A stretch of 64,000 bases of DNA from Sulfurimonadaceae bacterium (GTDB taxonomy: Bacteria > Campylobacterota > Campylobacteria > Campylobacterales > Sulfurimonadaceae), in contig JADGDM010000001.1 in NCBI GenBank assembly GCA_016744905.1, positions 28,218-92,217 of the forward strand. Reading direction: 5' to 3'. Below the pieces are notes generated by a model, which was not told the DNA's origin, ran no database searches, and worked only from the letters and a program-made list of their open reading frames with translations. The stretch's first letter is position 1. Each line of letters opens with the position of its first letter. Position numbers and translations under genes: made by a program. Shown piece after piece: positions 18,247-28,207 of this stretch.

Positions 18247-18636
18247 ATGGATCATATTAATACGGCGCACCCTTATTTTGGGGTATTTGTTCTCTTTGTT
18301 TTAACGTTTGGTGCATTTTTTATGACCACCGTTATTGCCAGATTGGCATCACGTGCTTTGGCTGCAAAAGATACTGAAAAGATTAAACTTTCAGTATACG
18401 AATGTGGACCTGAAGTAACTAAGCAACCAAATAGAATTTCTCCACAGTTCTATCTGTTTGCACTACTGTTTTTACTATTTGACGTAGAAATTGTCTTTAT
18501 GTTCCCATGGGCTGTTGACTTTAAACTACTAGGCTGGTTTGGATTTGTTGAGATGTTAACATTCATCTTACTTTTAGCAATCGGTTTTATTTATGCATGG
18601 AAAAAAGGAGCACTTGAATGGCACAACATCAAGTAG
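18247..18636 (+). CDS. nuoA: NADH-quinone oxidoreductase subunit A
   Basis: A 129-residue membrane subunit of complex I with three hydrophobic helices. The conserved loop motif is seen in [11 protein letters not shown], and the acidic membrane segment [16 protein letters not shown] is intact. It opens the 14-gene nuo operon. The ribosome-binding site AAAAAGG lies seven bases before the ATG. Its 3' end overlaps nuoB by 19 bases. The length and motifs are normal for the family. Confidence 0.97.
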   Translation: MDHINTAHPYFGVFVLFVLTFGAFFMTTVIARLASRALAAKDTEKIKLSVYECGPEVTKQPNRISPQFYLFALLFLLFDVEIVFMFPWAVDFKLLGWFGFVEMLTFILLLAIGFIYAWKKGALEWHNIK

Positions 18637-19127
18637 ATTTTACACAATCAGGTGGTTTACCAATCGCCTTAACTACAGTTGACAAACTTGTTAACTGGGG
18701 ACGTTCAAATTCACTTTGGGCATTAACTTATGGACTGGCATGTTGTGGTATCGAAATGATGGCCTCAGGTGCATCTCGTTATGACTTTGACCGTTATGGA
18801 ACAATTTTCCGTTCGTCACCACGTCAATCAGATATCATGATTGTTGCGGGAACATTAACGAAAAAGCATGCCGAATTTATTCGTCGTCTTTATGATCAAA
18901 TGACAGAACCTCGTTGGGTTATCTCAATGGGTTCATGTGCAAACACTGGTGGTATGTTTAATACTTACGCAACCGTTCAAGGGGTTGACCGTGTTATTCC
19001 TGTTGATTTATATCTTCCTGGTTGTGCCCCTCGTCCTGAGACTTTACAGTACGCAGTAATGATGCTTCAAAAGAAGATTCGTGCAGAAAAAGCTGGTAAA
19101 GCGCAACGTCCTAAAAGGCTAATGTAA
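18618..19127 (+). CDS. nuoB: NADH-quinone oxidoreductase subunit B (cluster N2)
   Basis: A 169-residue peripheral-arm subunit that holds the terminal 4Fe-4S cluster N2, which reduces quinone. The cysteine ligands are visible in ACCGIEMM (adjacent cysteines), MGSCANTGG and PGCAPRPE. The start is set by AAAAGGAG seven bases upstream, inside the end of nuoA. Its stop shares one base with the nuoC start. Nothing is unusual. Confidence 0.97.
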   Translation: MAQHQVDFTQSGGLPIALTTVDKLVNWGRSNSLWALTYGLACCGIEMMASGASRYDFDRYGTIFRSSPRQSDIMIVAGTLTKKHAEFIRRLYDQMTEPRWVISMGSCANTGGMFNTYATVQGVDRVIPVDLYLPGCAPRPETLQYAVMMLQKKIRAEKAGKAQRPKRLM

Positions 19128-19933
19128 TGAGAGCGTATTCGGATAAAAAAGACGTTCAGAAAAAAGCGTATTATACAGATCGTTATTGGGTTGCCCCTAC
19201 TGTGCCTCGTCAAACAGTTGAAAGTGATGATGTTTTTGCTGCGGACTTAGCTGCGATTAAAGCTAAGTTTACGGTACTTGAAGCGTACATCGAAGTTGAA
19301 CAGTTGGTGATAGTCATTAATCCTGATGATAACTTTGGTGTAATGAAGCTTATGAAAGAAGAACTTCAATTTGAACAACTCATCGAGATGGCAGCTGTTG
19401 ATTGGCTAGCGCGCTCAAATGAGTTTGAAATTGTAGTTATGATGCTTTCAATGGCAAAACGTAAACGTATGCGTGTCAAATATACTGTTGCTAAAGATCA
19501 AGCGGTTGAATCACTTAATCCACTTTACAGATCAGCAGATTGGGCAGAGCGTGAGATGTATGACATGCATGGCGTTAAGGTAAATAACCACCCATACATG
19601 AAACGTATTCTTATGCCAGATGATTGGCAAGGACATCCACTTCTTAAATCATATCCATTACATGGAGATGAGGCAGCACAGTGGTATGAAGTTGATAAAA
19701 TTTTTGGAAAAGAAGCGCGTGATATTATCGGGCCTGAAATCCGTGATTCAGCAGCAATCGAGCGTTACGATACTGAGCGTTTCTCACGACTAGGTCACGA
19801 GGTTCCTTATGGTACTGATATCTCTGAGGGTGAGCCAGATACACCTTTAGCATATCAAGAAGAAGATGGAGTTTTCTTAATTAGAAAAGTTCACGAAGAT
19901 GATTCTGTAGAAATTACAGACAGAGACAGGTAA
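19127..19933 (+). CDS. nuoC: NADH-quinone oxidoreductase subunit C (30 kDa)
   Basis: A 268-residue peripheral-arm subunit next to NuoD. The family motif is recognisable in [17 protein letters not shown] followed by [13 protein letters not shown]. It is separate from nuoD, unlike the enterobacterial fused nuoCD. The C-terminal 50 residues ([17 protein letters not shown]) are an acidic extension. It contains an AGCGCGCT palindrome at 19408. Confidence 0.95.
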   Translation: MRAYSDKKDVQKKAYYTDRYWVAPTVPRQTVESDDVFAADLAAIKAKFTVLEAYIEVEQLVIVINPDDNFGVMKLMKEELQFEQLIEMAAVDWLARSNEFEIVVMMLSMAKRKRMRVKYTVAKDQAVESLNPLYRSADWAEREMYDMHGVKVNNHPYMKRILMPDDWQGHPLLKSYPLHGDEAAQWYEVDKIFGKEARDIIGPEIRDSAAIERYDTERFSRLGHEVPYGTDISEGEPDTPLAYQEEDGVFLIRKVHEDDSVEITDRDR

Positions 19934-19937
19934 GCCT

Positions 19938-21164
19938 ATGCAACATACTAATAAACTTTCGCCATTTTTTGAAAACATCACTTTTGATCGTGATGACAAT
20001 GAGTTAATTTTAAACTTTGGTCCTCAGCATCCATCAGCTCATGGACAGTTACGTCTTTTACTACATCTACAACAAGAGCAAGTTGTTAAAGCGCATCCAG
20101 ATATTGGATACCTTCACCGTGGAATGGAGAAGATGGCTGAGAACATGATTTATAATGAGTTCTTACCTACAACTGATCGTATGGATTACATTGCATCAAG
20201 CTCAAACAACTACGGCTTTGCCCTAGCTGTTGAAAAATTAATTGATGTTGATGTCCCTCGTCGTGCACAAGTTATCCGTATGTTACTACTAGAAGTGAAC
20301 AGACTTATGTCTCACCTTTTCTGGTTGGCAACAACAGCGCTTGATATTGGTGCAATGACAATCTTTTTATACGCGTTCCGTGAACGTGAATATCTAATGG
20401 ACTTAATCGAAGACTACTGTGGAGCACGTTTAACACATGCCGCCATTCGTATCGGTGGAGTTCCTTTAGATTTACCAGATAACTTTATGGATGATTTGAA
20501 AAAATTCCTAGATAAGTTACCTCAAAATATGAAAGATTACGAAGATTTACTAGACACAAATAGAATCTGGTTAATGCGTATGGAAGAGGTTGGTACTATA
20601 CCAACTGAAATGGCTCTATCATGGGGTTGTACAGGTCCAATGTTACGTGCTTCTGGTGTAAATTGGGATCTTCGTAAAGAAGAGCCATATGAGCTTTATA
20701 GCGAGATTGATTTTGATGTTCCTGTTTCTGACAAGGGTGACAACTATGCGCGTTACAAAATTTATATGGAAGAGATGCGTCAATCAGCAAAAATTCTATA
20801 TCAAGTAATCCCTATGTACTACGAGACTACGCCAGAATTAATGGCACATGCACCTCAGTATATTTCAGCATCTAAACTTGATATCATGACTCAAAACTAC
20901 TCTTTGATGCAACATTTTGTTCTTGTGACTCAAGGTATGCGTCCACCAGTTGGTGAAGTATATGTAGCAACTGAATCACCAAAAGGTGAGCTTGGTTTCT
21001 ATATTAACTCACAAGGTGGTCCTTACCCATACCGTCTTAAAATGCGTGCGCCATCTTTTTGGCATACCGGTGTTTTAACTGATCTATTACCAGGTCACTA
21101 TATTCCAGATGTCGTTGCGATTATTGGTACTACCAATATCGTCTTCGGTGAAATTGATAGATAA
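19938..21164 (+). CDS. nuoD: NADH-quinone oxidoreductase subunit D (49 kDa)
   Basis: A 408-residue subunit that forms the quinone pocket with NuoB. Signature segments include [28 protein letters not shown] and TDRMDYI near the N-terminus, and the C-terminal [17 protein letters not shown] and [15 protein letters not shown] ending in FGEIDR, where D and R are characteristic. Length is normal. It is followed after eight bases by the NuoE-position gene. Confidence 0.97.
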   Translation: MQHTNKLSPFFENITFDRDDNELILNFGPQHPSAHGQLRLLLHLQQEQVVKAHPDIGYLHRGMEKMAENMIYNEFLPTTDRMDYIASSSNNYGFALAVEKLIDVDVPRRAQVIRMLLLEVNRLMSHLFWLATTALDIGAMTIFLYAFREREYLMDLIEDYCGARLTHAAIRIGGVPLDLPDNFMDDLKKFLDKLPQNMKDYEDLLDTNRIWLMRMEEVGTIPTEMALSWGCTGPMLRASGVNWDLRKEEPYELYSEIDFDVPVSDKGDNYARYKIYMEEMRQSAKILYQVIPMYYETTPELMAHAPQYISASKLDIMTQNYSLMQHFVLVTQGMRPPVGEVYVATESPKGELGFYINSQGGPYPYRLKMRAPSFWHTGVLTDLLPGHYIPDVVAIIGTTNIVFGEIDR

Positions 21165-21172
21165 GGAGACTC

Positions 21173-21397
21173 ATGAAACGTTATGATTTACGTCACTTAA
21201 AAAGTGATTTCGATGCTAGAATGGTTGAAATTATCAAAAATGACACACAGTATGGTGAAGTAGCAATTTTTCTTTTTGAAATTGGTGACTTTTCTGCGAT
21301 TCAACGCTCAGCTGATCTTGTAAAAGAGAATGGTTGTGAGTTAATGAATTCATTAAAATTCAACGAAGTCGACTGGACTATCGTCGTTAAAAAGTAG
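21173..21397 (+). CDS. Small protein at the NuoE position (not a NuoE homologue)
   Basis: A 74-residue protein encoded where nuoE normally lies. It has one cysteine, so it cannot bind the 2Fe-2S cluster N1a that NuoE carries on four cysteines, and it lacks the thioredoxin-like length. Campylobacter jejuni and Helicobacter pylori are known to have small unrelated proteins at this spot in the nuo operon, and this one matches that situation in size and position. It has an acidic N-terminal half (YGEVAIFLFEIGDF) and is probably a soluble subunit that joins the input module to NuoG. Good ribosome-binding site (AAGGAG). Confidence 0.8.
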   Translation: MKRYDLRHLKSDFDARMVEIIKNDTQYGEVAIFLFEIGDFSAIQRSADLVKENGCELMNSLKFNEVDWTIVVKK

Positions 21398-21409
21398 TAG
21401 GAATTAATT

Positions 21410-23443
21410 GTGAGTAAAGTATTTTTTTCCACATGGCGCGGTGAAGCTATTAACAATAGTAAAGTTGACGTTGAAAAGTGGGAAGAGTCTGCATATAATC
21501 TGCCTCAGCAGTACAATGAGCATAGTAGCTCTAAAGCATTTATCGGATGGGATGGCGTTGCGCTTTTTCAAGAAGATGTTGATGTTGTACGTTTAGCAAC
21601 TGAGTATGCAGCGCAATATCAAGTTTATTCTGAAGCTTGTGGGCGTTGTGCACCTGGTCGTTGGGGTGGTCGTATATTGTATGACCTCTTAGATAAAATC
21701 GCTCGTGGTGAAGGTGATAGAGCTGATATGGATCACTTAAAAGAAGTTGGTCGCAATATGCAACTGACATCTAAATGTGAAATTGGTAAAACAGTTCCTA
21801 CACCACTGCTTGATTTGATGGAACATTTTGAAGACGCTTTTATTGATTGTATTGATAATAAAAAGGCGTCTAAAGATTATCAAGCGGATATCAACTATAT
21901 TGCAAAGATTACAGCACCTTGTACAGATGCTTGTCCTGCGCATGTTGATATTCCTGGATATATTGAAGGTGTACGTGATTTACGTTTTGATGACTCACTA
22001 CGCGCTACACGTCAAACAATGCCACTGGCACATGTTTGTGGTCGTGTTTGTCCACATCCATGTGAAGATGAGTGTCGTCGTACGAACTTAGACTCTCCGA
22101 TTTCTATTATGGAACTCAAGCGTTTAGGTGCGGATTACGAAACTGATCATGGTTTTGGTTTCTTTCACCCTGCTGAGAAAAAACCTGATAATGGTAAAAA
22201 AGTTGCTATTGTTGGCGCTGGTCCTGCTGGCTTAACAACTGCGTACTACTTAGCCCTTGATGGTGTCCAATGTGACGTTTATGAAGAGTTGGCTGTTCTT
22301 GGCGGTGAAGTAGCTGTTGGTGTTCCTGAATACCGTATGCCAGTTGATAAATATAATCAAGATATTCAGTCAGTAAAAGATCTAGGCGTTAATTTTATTG
22401 TTAACACCAAAGTAACTGCGGATATGTTACGTCAGTTTGAAAAAGACTATGATGCGATTATGTTGGGATTTGGAACACGTCTTTCTAAGAAAGTACGTTG
22501 TGGAAATGAACGTCCTGAGGTTCAAGGTTACTGGGGAGCTATTGACTTTCTTGATAAGGTAAATCTTTATGAGAAGTATGGTTACAAAGTAGATGAAGAG
22601 ACTCAAAAACAACAGATGTTACCAACAGATTTTGTTGATTTAACTGGCAAAATAGTGGCCTGTGTTGGGGGTGGATTTACCTCTATGGATGTTGTTCGCT
22701 GTTCAATTCGTGCGGGTGCTAAAAAAGTTATAATGATCTACCGTCGCGATGAAAAAACAATTATTCGTAATACAACTTATGAAGAGTATCATGAAGCAGT
22801 TGAAGAGGGTGTTGAATTTATCTTCCATTCAGCGGTTAATGAGATGAAAGATGAAAATGATGTCTTAAAATCTCTTGATATTGATAAGTTTGAATTGGTA
22901 CCTGATCCAAATGGTGGTCGTCCTCAATTGGTAAAAATTGAAGGAGCTACATTTAATCAAGAAGTTGATTATTTGATTCCAGCTGTTTCTCAAGCAGCCA
23001 ATCTTGATCTATTACCAGAAGAGTGGGAATTAGAGATGACCTCATGGGCAACTCTACTAACCAATGGTACTGATTATATGACATCACGTAAGGGTGTTTT
23101 TGCAACTGGTGACTGTGAATACGGTCCGATGACGATTGTAAATGCTGTTGGTCAAGCCAAACGTGCTGCTTCAGTTATGACGCGCTACCTTCAAACTGGT
23201 GAGATCACTTTAAGTGATGATGAAATCATGGAAGACCATCTACGTAAGATGAAAGTCTATGATAAAAAAGAGAAAGTAACCGGTTGGTTACCAGGATTAC
23301 TACGTCAAGAGAGTGAAAAACTTGATGTTGACGTACGTAAAGATAACAACAAAGAGGTAAATCTTGGCTTCACTCAAGAAGAAGCTCTTAGTGAAGCTGA
23401 TCGCTGTATGCGTTGTTATTATATCGCTATGGTAGCGATGTAA
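21410..23443 (+). CDS. NuoF-like 4Fe-4S domain fused to GltD-like NAD(P)H/FAD oxidoreductase (complex I input subunit)
   Basis: A 677-residue protein in the nuoF position. Residues about 60-145 resemble the C-terminal iron-sulfur domain of NuoF: EACGRCAPGRWGG and LTSKCEIGK. The FMN/NADH-binding part of NuoF is absent. The third cysteine of the N3 ligand motif is glycine (G83), leaving C77, C80 and C123. From residue 170 the protein is a glutamate-synthase small-subunit-like flavoprotein: cysteine clusters at 171-175 and 210-222, an FAD fold VGAGPAG at 268-274, a second nucleotide fold GGGFTSMD at 420-427 and YRRDE at 444-448, and a closing ATGDCEYGP. The C-terminus carries CMRC. GTG start with AGTAGGA upstream. 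It probably delivers electrons from NAD(P)H, or another donor, to NuoG; the donor is inferred. Confidence 0.85.
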   Translation: MSKVFFSTWRGEAINNSKVDVEKWEESAYNLPQQYNEHSSSKAFIGWDGVALFQEDVDVVRLATEYAAQYQVYSEACGRCAPGRWGGRILYDLLDKIARGEGDRADMDHLKEVGRNMQLTSKCEIGKTVPTPLLDLMEHFEDAFIDCIDNKKASKDYQADINYIAKITAPCTDACPAHVDIPGYIEGVRDLRFDDSLRATRQTMPLAHVCGRVCPHPCEDECRRTNLDSPISIMELKRLGADYETDHGFGFFHPAEKKPDNGKKVAIVGAGPAGLTTAYYLALDGVQCDVYEELAVLGGEVAVGVPEYRMPVDKYNQDIQSVKDLGVNFIVNTKVTADMLRQFEKDYDAIMLGFGTRLSKKVRCGNERPEVQGYWGAIDFLDKVNLYEKYGYKVDEETQKQQMLPTDFVDLTGKIVACVGGGFTSMDVVRCSIRAGAKKVIMIYRRDEKTIIRNTTYEEYHEAVEEGVEFIFHSAVNEMKDENDVLKSLDIDKFELVPDPNGGRPQLVKIEGATFNQEVDYLIPAVSQAANLDLLPEEWELEMTSWATLLTNGTDYMTSRKGVFATGDCEYGPMTIVNAVGQAKRAASVMTRYLQTGEITLSDDEIMEDHLRKMKVYDKKEKVTGWLPGLLRQESEKLDVDVRKDNNKEVNLGFTQEEALSEADRCMRCYYIAMVAM

Positions 23444-23452
23444 GGGGTCGGG

Positions 23453-25717
23453 GTGAGTAAAATTAATATAACTAACTTTACAATTGATGGCCGTTCTGTA
23501 ACAGCAAATCATGGTGAGACTATTTTAAATGTAGCGCGTAGAGAAGGAATATATATTCCAACTATGTGTTACATTGAGAAAACAACACCATGTGCTTCTT
23601 GTCGTCTTTGTTCCGTTGAAGCTGTTGGCGTTGATGGCTTTGTACTATCATGTAATACTCCTCCAACGGAGGGTATTGAGATTGTAACAAATTCTGATAG
23701 CTTACAGACTGAACGTACCAACATTATGAAGCTTTATGATGTAAACCATCCTTTAGAGTGTGGAGTATGTGATAAGTCAGGGGAATGTGATCTTCAAAAC
23801 AAAACTTTAGAGTTTGATGTTTCTCAACAAAACTTTACTGCACGTGATCAAGAACGTTCTATCGAAAACTGGGGATTGATTAATTACAATCCATCTCTTT
23901 GTATTCTTTGTGAAAAATGTACACACGTCTGTAATGAAGTAATCGGTGATGATGCTATCGATCTTCAATTTGGTGGGTATAAGTCTAAGGTAGTTCCAAA
24001 AGACTCAGATATATTAGACTGTACTTTTTGTGGTGAATGTATCGCAGTATGCCCTGTTGGCGCGCTGGTAAGTTCTGAATTTCAATACAGCGCAAATGCT
24101 TGGGAATTGTCAAAAATTCCAGCAACTTGTGCCCATTGTAGTGCAGGATGCTCATTAGAGTATGAAGTGAAGACAGTAGGTGCTGCAACGGCCGGTCAGT
24201 CTGAAATCATGCGTGTAACCAATAACTTTGAATTTACCTCTCTTTGTGGAGCAGGAAGATTTGGATTTGATTTTGACAAACGTGATGTTAAAGATGTTAA
24301 TGAATTTAATAAAGCCATTGAAAAATTCAAATCAGCAAATGCAATTAAATTTACATCTATGGTGACGAATGAAGAAGCAATGATTCTAAATGCTCTTAAA
24401 GAGAAGTTAGGTCTTAAGCTATTTAATGAGGAAGCACGTAATTATCAAAAATTTATGCGTGCATATTCTAAAGTCAGTGGTAAATTACATCATAGTGCAA
24501 CGCTAGATGCAGTGAAACAATCTGACGCAGCGATTGTGATAGGTTCTCGAATCAGTACGGATAATCCAGGTGTACGTTACGCATTAACTACTGCGTCACG
24601 TCATAATGGTGCAAAAGTGATTTATCTTCATCCTATGGAAGATGCACTGATGCAAAATGTCGTCACGCAGATGATTCGTTATGAAGTTGGTACAGAAGAG
24701 GGTGTCTTGGCTTTAATCGCTAAAGCACTTTTAACTGAGGCTGATCTTGATGAGACTTCACAAAACTTTTTAAATAGCTTAGATGATGGCTACTTATGTG
24801 CTGAATCTAATGTTGGTGAAGAAGAGTTAGAAATGATTCAAAAATCACTTCGTCGTACGAAAAATAGAGTGATTATTTTAGGTAATGACGTGATTAATCA
24901 TGACAGAGCTGAAAATATTGCACGAATAGCAGCTTTAATTGAGGAGTACACTGATTTTTCTCTTCTTATCGTTCCAAGTGAAGTTAATACCTTAGGTGTT
25001 TCACTGATTTGTGACTTAGACGAAGAAACTAGTGTTAATTCTGTCGTGGGTTACAATGCTAAAGCAGACTATACTGTTGCTTCATTTGGTGAAGCAGACT
25101 TGAATGTGGCTGCACTTAATCAACAAGAGGGAACTTTTGTAAGTGTTGACAATCAAGTGCTACCAACGAATGTGGCAATCGCTTATGAGGGTTATACTCT
25201 AAATGAGATTGCTGGCGCGCTGGGTGTAGAAGCTGAATATAGCATTGATTATACGCCTCAGCTTCCACAAACATCTGGCTTTAAAGCCACTGCTTTTGAT
25301 GATTTAGAAAATTTTCTAACTCATGATGGTAAGGATGTACGTGGTTATATTTTAGACAACGTTAATCGTGAAAAAAGTGTAAAATTTGAACAAATAGCTG
25401 ATCTACCAGAATTTAATGGAACGGTTATTTACAGTTCCAATCCAGTATTGCAATTTAATCCTTATACAGCAGATGCTAAACAACTAGAATCTGATATCAG
25501 TTTACGTGGGTCTGCGCAATTTGCAGCAGCAGCACGTATCGCTGATGGTGATGAAGTAGAGATACAAACATCATTATCTTCAGTCATTAGAGTGTTTAAG
25601 TTAGATGCTGAGTTAAAAGGTACGGTTGCACTAAATCCTAACTTTGATTTGGGTCTTGAAAGAACTCTCGGATCATACCGTTACGAGATAGCAAAAATAA
25701 ATAGAGTGAGTAATTAA
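23453..25717 (+). CDS. nuoG: NADH-quinone oxidoreductase subunit G, first copy
   Basis: A 754-residue subunit that carries the electron wire of the peripheral arm. The 2Fe-2S ligands are C39, C50, C53 and C67. The His-Cys3 cluster motif is HPLECGVCDKSGEC, and two further 4Fe-4S motifs follow (CILCEKCTHVC and CTFCGECIAVC). CAHCSAGC opens the molybdopterin-oxidoreductase-like domain that fills the rest. The GTG start follows AAGGGGTCGGGG. The stop shares one base with the second nuoG. It has two GGCGCGCT sites. Together with the next gene it gives this complex I two NuoG-type proteins. Confidence 0.93.
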   Translation: MSKINITNFTIDGRSVTANHGETILNVARREGIYIPTMCYIEKTTPCASCRLCSVEAVGVDGFVLSCNTPPTEGIEIVTNSDSLQTERTNIMKLYDVNHPLECGVCDKSGECDLQNKTLEFDVSQQNFTARDQERSIENWGLINYNPSLCILCEKCTHVCNEVIGDDAIDLQFGGYKSKVVPKDSDILDCTFCGECIAVCPVGALVSSEFQYSANAWELSKIPATCAHCSAGCSLEYEVKTVGAATAGQSEIMRVTNNFEFTSLCGAGRFGFDFDKRDVKDVNEFNKAIEKFKSANAIKFTSMVTNEEAMILNALKEKLGLKLFNEEARNYQKFMRAYSKVSGKLHHSATLDAVKQSDAAIVIGSRISTDNPGVRYALTTASRHNGAKVIYLHPMEDALMQNVVTQMIRYEVGTEEGVLALIAKALLTEADLDETSQNFLNSLDDGYLCAESNVGEEELEMIQKSLRRTKNRVIILGNDVINHDRAENIARIAALIEEYTDFSLLIVPSEVNTLGVSLICDLDEETSVNSVVGYNAKADYTVASFGEADLNVAALNQQEGTFVSVDNQVLPTNVAIAYEGYTLNEIAGALGVEAEYSIDYTPQLPQTSGFKATAFDDLENFLTHDGKDVRGYILDNVNREKSVKFEQIADLPEFNGTVIYSSNPVLQFNPYTADAKQLESDISLRGSAQFAAAARIADGDEVEIQTSLSSVIRVFKLDAELKGTVALNPNFDLGLERTLGSYRYEIAKINRVSN

Positions 25718-28206
25718 TGAGTGAAATTACGATTAACATTGATGGTAAAGACGTTCAGACGCAAGAAGGTGAGTTTATTCTTAACGCTGCTCGTGCCAAT
25801 GATATCTTTATCCCAGCAATCTGTTATCTAACACGTTGTAGTCCTACACTTGCTTGTCGTATCTGTTTAGTAGAAGCAGATGGCAAACAAGTATATGCTT
25901 GTAATGCCAAGGCAAAAGAAGGCATGCAAGTTACAACAAGTACTGAAAATATTGAGTTAGAACGTCGCGCTATAATGGAAGTTTATGATGTAAATCATCC
26001 TCTTCAATGTGGTGTGTGTGATCAATCTGGCGAGTGTGAACTTCAAAATTATACGTTAGAATTGGGTGTAGATGAGCAACATTATGATGTGGCTGATGTA
26101 GCACGTGAGTCTATTGATTGGGGTCATCTTCATTACGATCCGGGTCTCTGTATTGTATGTGAACGTTGTGTGACTGCGTGTAAAGATATGATTGGTGACA
26201 ACTCATTAAAAACTGTCGCACGTGGGGCAGGTCCTTTGGCTGATACGCATAAAGAGAATATGCCTAAAGATGCATACGCAATGTGGAATAAGTTAAACAA
26301 ATCTGTCATTGGACTAACGTCAGGTGAAGAGATGCTTGACTGTACTTCATGTGGTGAGTGTTCTGCTGTTTGTCCTGTTGGCGCACTTGTAGACACACAT
26401 TATATGTATACTTCAAATGCTTGGGAACATAAACAAATTCCTGCAACTTGTGGACACTGTTCTGCGGGTTGTCAAATATCTTATGATACTAAACACACTT
26501 CTGTTGAAAATGCAGATGAGAAAATTTACCGTGTTATGAATGAGTGGAACTATGTATCACTTTGTGGTGCAGGACGTTATGGTTTCAATTATGAAAATGC
26601 AAAAGTACAAAAAGATGAAGTGGCTTTTGAAAAAGCGGTTGAAGCATTTAAAAATGCGTCAAGTGTTGCATTTACAAGTACAATTACTAATGAAGAAGCA
26701 TTCATTTTACAAAAACTAAAAGAGAAACTAGGTTTCAAATTGGTTAATAATGAAGCAAAATCATTCCAAACATTTATGAGTGAATACTCTAAAATATCTG
26801 GAACAGCGGTATACGGTTCAACACTAAAAACAGCACATGATAGCAATTTTGTTATCTCTGTTGGTTCAGCACTTAAATCAGATAATCCAAATGCACGTTA
26901 TGCACTTAACAATTCGATGACAGTCAACAAAGGTGCGGGACTTTATTTCCACCCTGTTGTTGATCCTATCATTGATGGTATGGGTAAAAGCATTATGAGC
27001 ATTAACCATGCACCACTTCAAGAAGAAGCAGTGTTATATCTTATCTTAGACCTATTTGCTGATAAGTCTAAATTACCAACTGATGTTGCTGAATATATCG
27101 CATCATTTCACTCAATGAAAACGATTACAGTAACAGAGACTATTAAAGAAAAAGTAGTTGAGATGGTTAAAGAGATGAAGGTTAATGAAGAGACTGGTGA
27201 AGAAGAAGAAGTTGAAGTTGAAAAATCTAAAATGGTACCTAAGAAAGTTGATAAAGAGGTAGAAGTTGATGAAAATCGTCTACTATCTATTGTTAATGTA
27301 CCTAAGAAATTTGACGAGAATTTAGAAAAATTCTTGAAGAAAAAAGACAGCTTTACATTGATCGCTGGACCAGATCTTTACAATCATGTAAATAGTAAAA
27401 ACTTAGCACGTCTTCTTGGTCTAATTGAGAAGCACTCTAAATTTAATCTAGTTATGATTCCAACATTGACCAATACTTTAGGTGTTAGTATGATTTGTGA
27501 TCTTGATGAGAGTAGTGAGTCTGCTTCTGTCGCTTATAACTGTGAAGGTGACTTCGTTCTTTCTGCATTGGGCAATGGTGACTTAGATATGCCAGCTCTT
27601 AATCAGCAAGAGGGAACACTAACAAGTATCAATAAACGTGTTAATCCAACCAATGCTGCACTTTCATATGGTGGCTATGAGTTAAATGATATCGCTAATG
27701 CTTTAGGTCTTGACTCTAAGTTAACTATTGATTATACAGTGCGCCTTGGCGAGTTAGATGGATTTGAAGCTCAAAGTTTTGATGACCTCCCAAATCATTA
27801 TGAAAATGATGGTAAAGAAGTTCGTGGTTATGTATTGGCTGAAATTTCTGCTGAAGTTGATAGTGATGAAAATGCTAAGGCATTTGATGAGAATGCTAAA
27901 ATGGATGGTGAGATTATCTATCTTGCAAATCCTGTTCGTCAATTCTCAGAATTTACAAACAAGTCAACAGAACTGGATGAAGTAGCTGGATTGTGTGTAA
28001 GTGAAGCATATTTAAAATCTCATTCACTAGAAAATGGTGATATGGTAGATGTTAAAACGGCTTTAGGTACACTTCGAGTTACGGTTGTAGTTGACAATAA
28101 AATCGATGGTGAGATAGCTTATCTGCCAACGTTTGACACTGAAATTAAATCTGAAGCACTGTTTGACGGTTACCGTTTTACTCAAGCTTCGATAACAAAG
28201 GGATAG
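25717..28206 (+). CDS. nuoG: NADH-quinone oxidoreductase subunit G, second copy with charged insertion
   Basis: An 829-residue paralogue of the preceding protein with the same domain order: a 2Fe-2S domain (ACRICLVEA), HPLQCGVCDQSGEC, two 4Fe-4S motifs (CIVCERCVTAC and CTSCGECSAVC), CGHCSAGC and a molybdopterin-like domain. It is longer because of a highly charged segment at residues about 467-525 (encoded near 27115-27290), rich in Glu, Lys and Val with almost no aromatic residues. A second short insertion lies between the two 4Fe-4S motifs. How two NuoG-type proteins share one complex I is unknown; a divided role or alternate use are the obvious options. Confidence 0.92.
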   Translation: MSEITINIDGKDVQTQEGEFILNAARANDIFIPAICYLTRCSPTLACRICLVEADGKQVYACNAKAKEGMQVTTSTENIELERRAIMEVYDVNHPLQCGVCDQSGECELQNYTLELGVDEQHYDVADVARESIDWGHLHYDPGLCIVCERCVTACKDMIGDNSLKTVARGAGPLADTHKENMPKDAYAMWNKLNKSVIGLTSGEEMLDCTSCGECSAVCPVGALVDTHYMYTSNAWEHKQIPATCGHCSAGCQISYDTKHTSVENADEKIYRVMNEWNYVSLCGAGRYGFNYENAKVQKDEVAFEKAVEAFKNASSVAFTSTITNEEAFILQKLKEKLGFKLVNNEAKSFQTFMSEYSKISGTAVYGSTLKTAHDSNFVISVGSALKSDNPNARYALNNSMTVNKGAGLYFHPVVDPIIDGMGKSIMSINHAPLQEEAVLYLILDLFADKSKLPTDVAEYIASFHSMKTITVTETIKEKVVEMVKEMKVNEETGEEEEVEVEKSKMVPKKVDKEVEVDENRLLSIVNVPKKFDENLEKFLKKKDSFTLIAGPDLYNHVNSKNLARLLGLIEKHSKFNLVMIPTLTNTLGVSMICDLDESSESASVAYNCEGDFVLSALGNGDLDMPALNQQEGTLTSINKRVNPTNAALSYGGYELNDIANALGLDSKLTIDYTVRLGELDGFEAQSFDDLPNHYENDGKEVRGYVLAEISAEVDSDENAKAFDENAKMDGEIIYLANPVRQFSEFTNKSTELDEVAGLCVSEAYLKSHSLENGDMVDVKTALGTLRVTVVVDNKIDGEIAYLPTFDTEIKSEALFDGYRFTQASITKG

Positions 28207-28207
28207 G

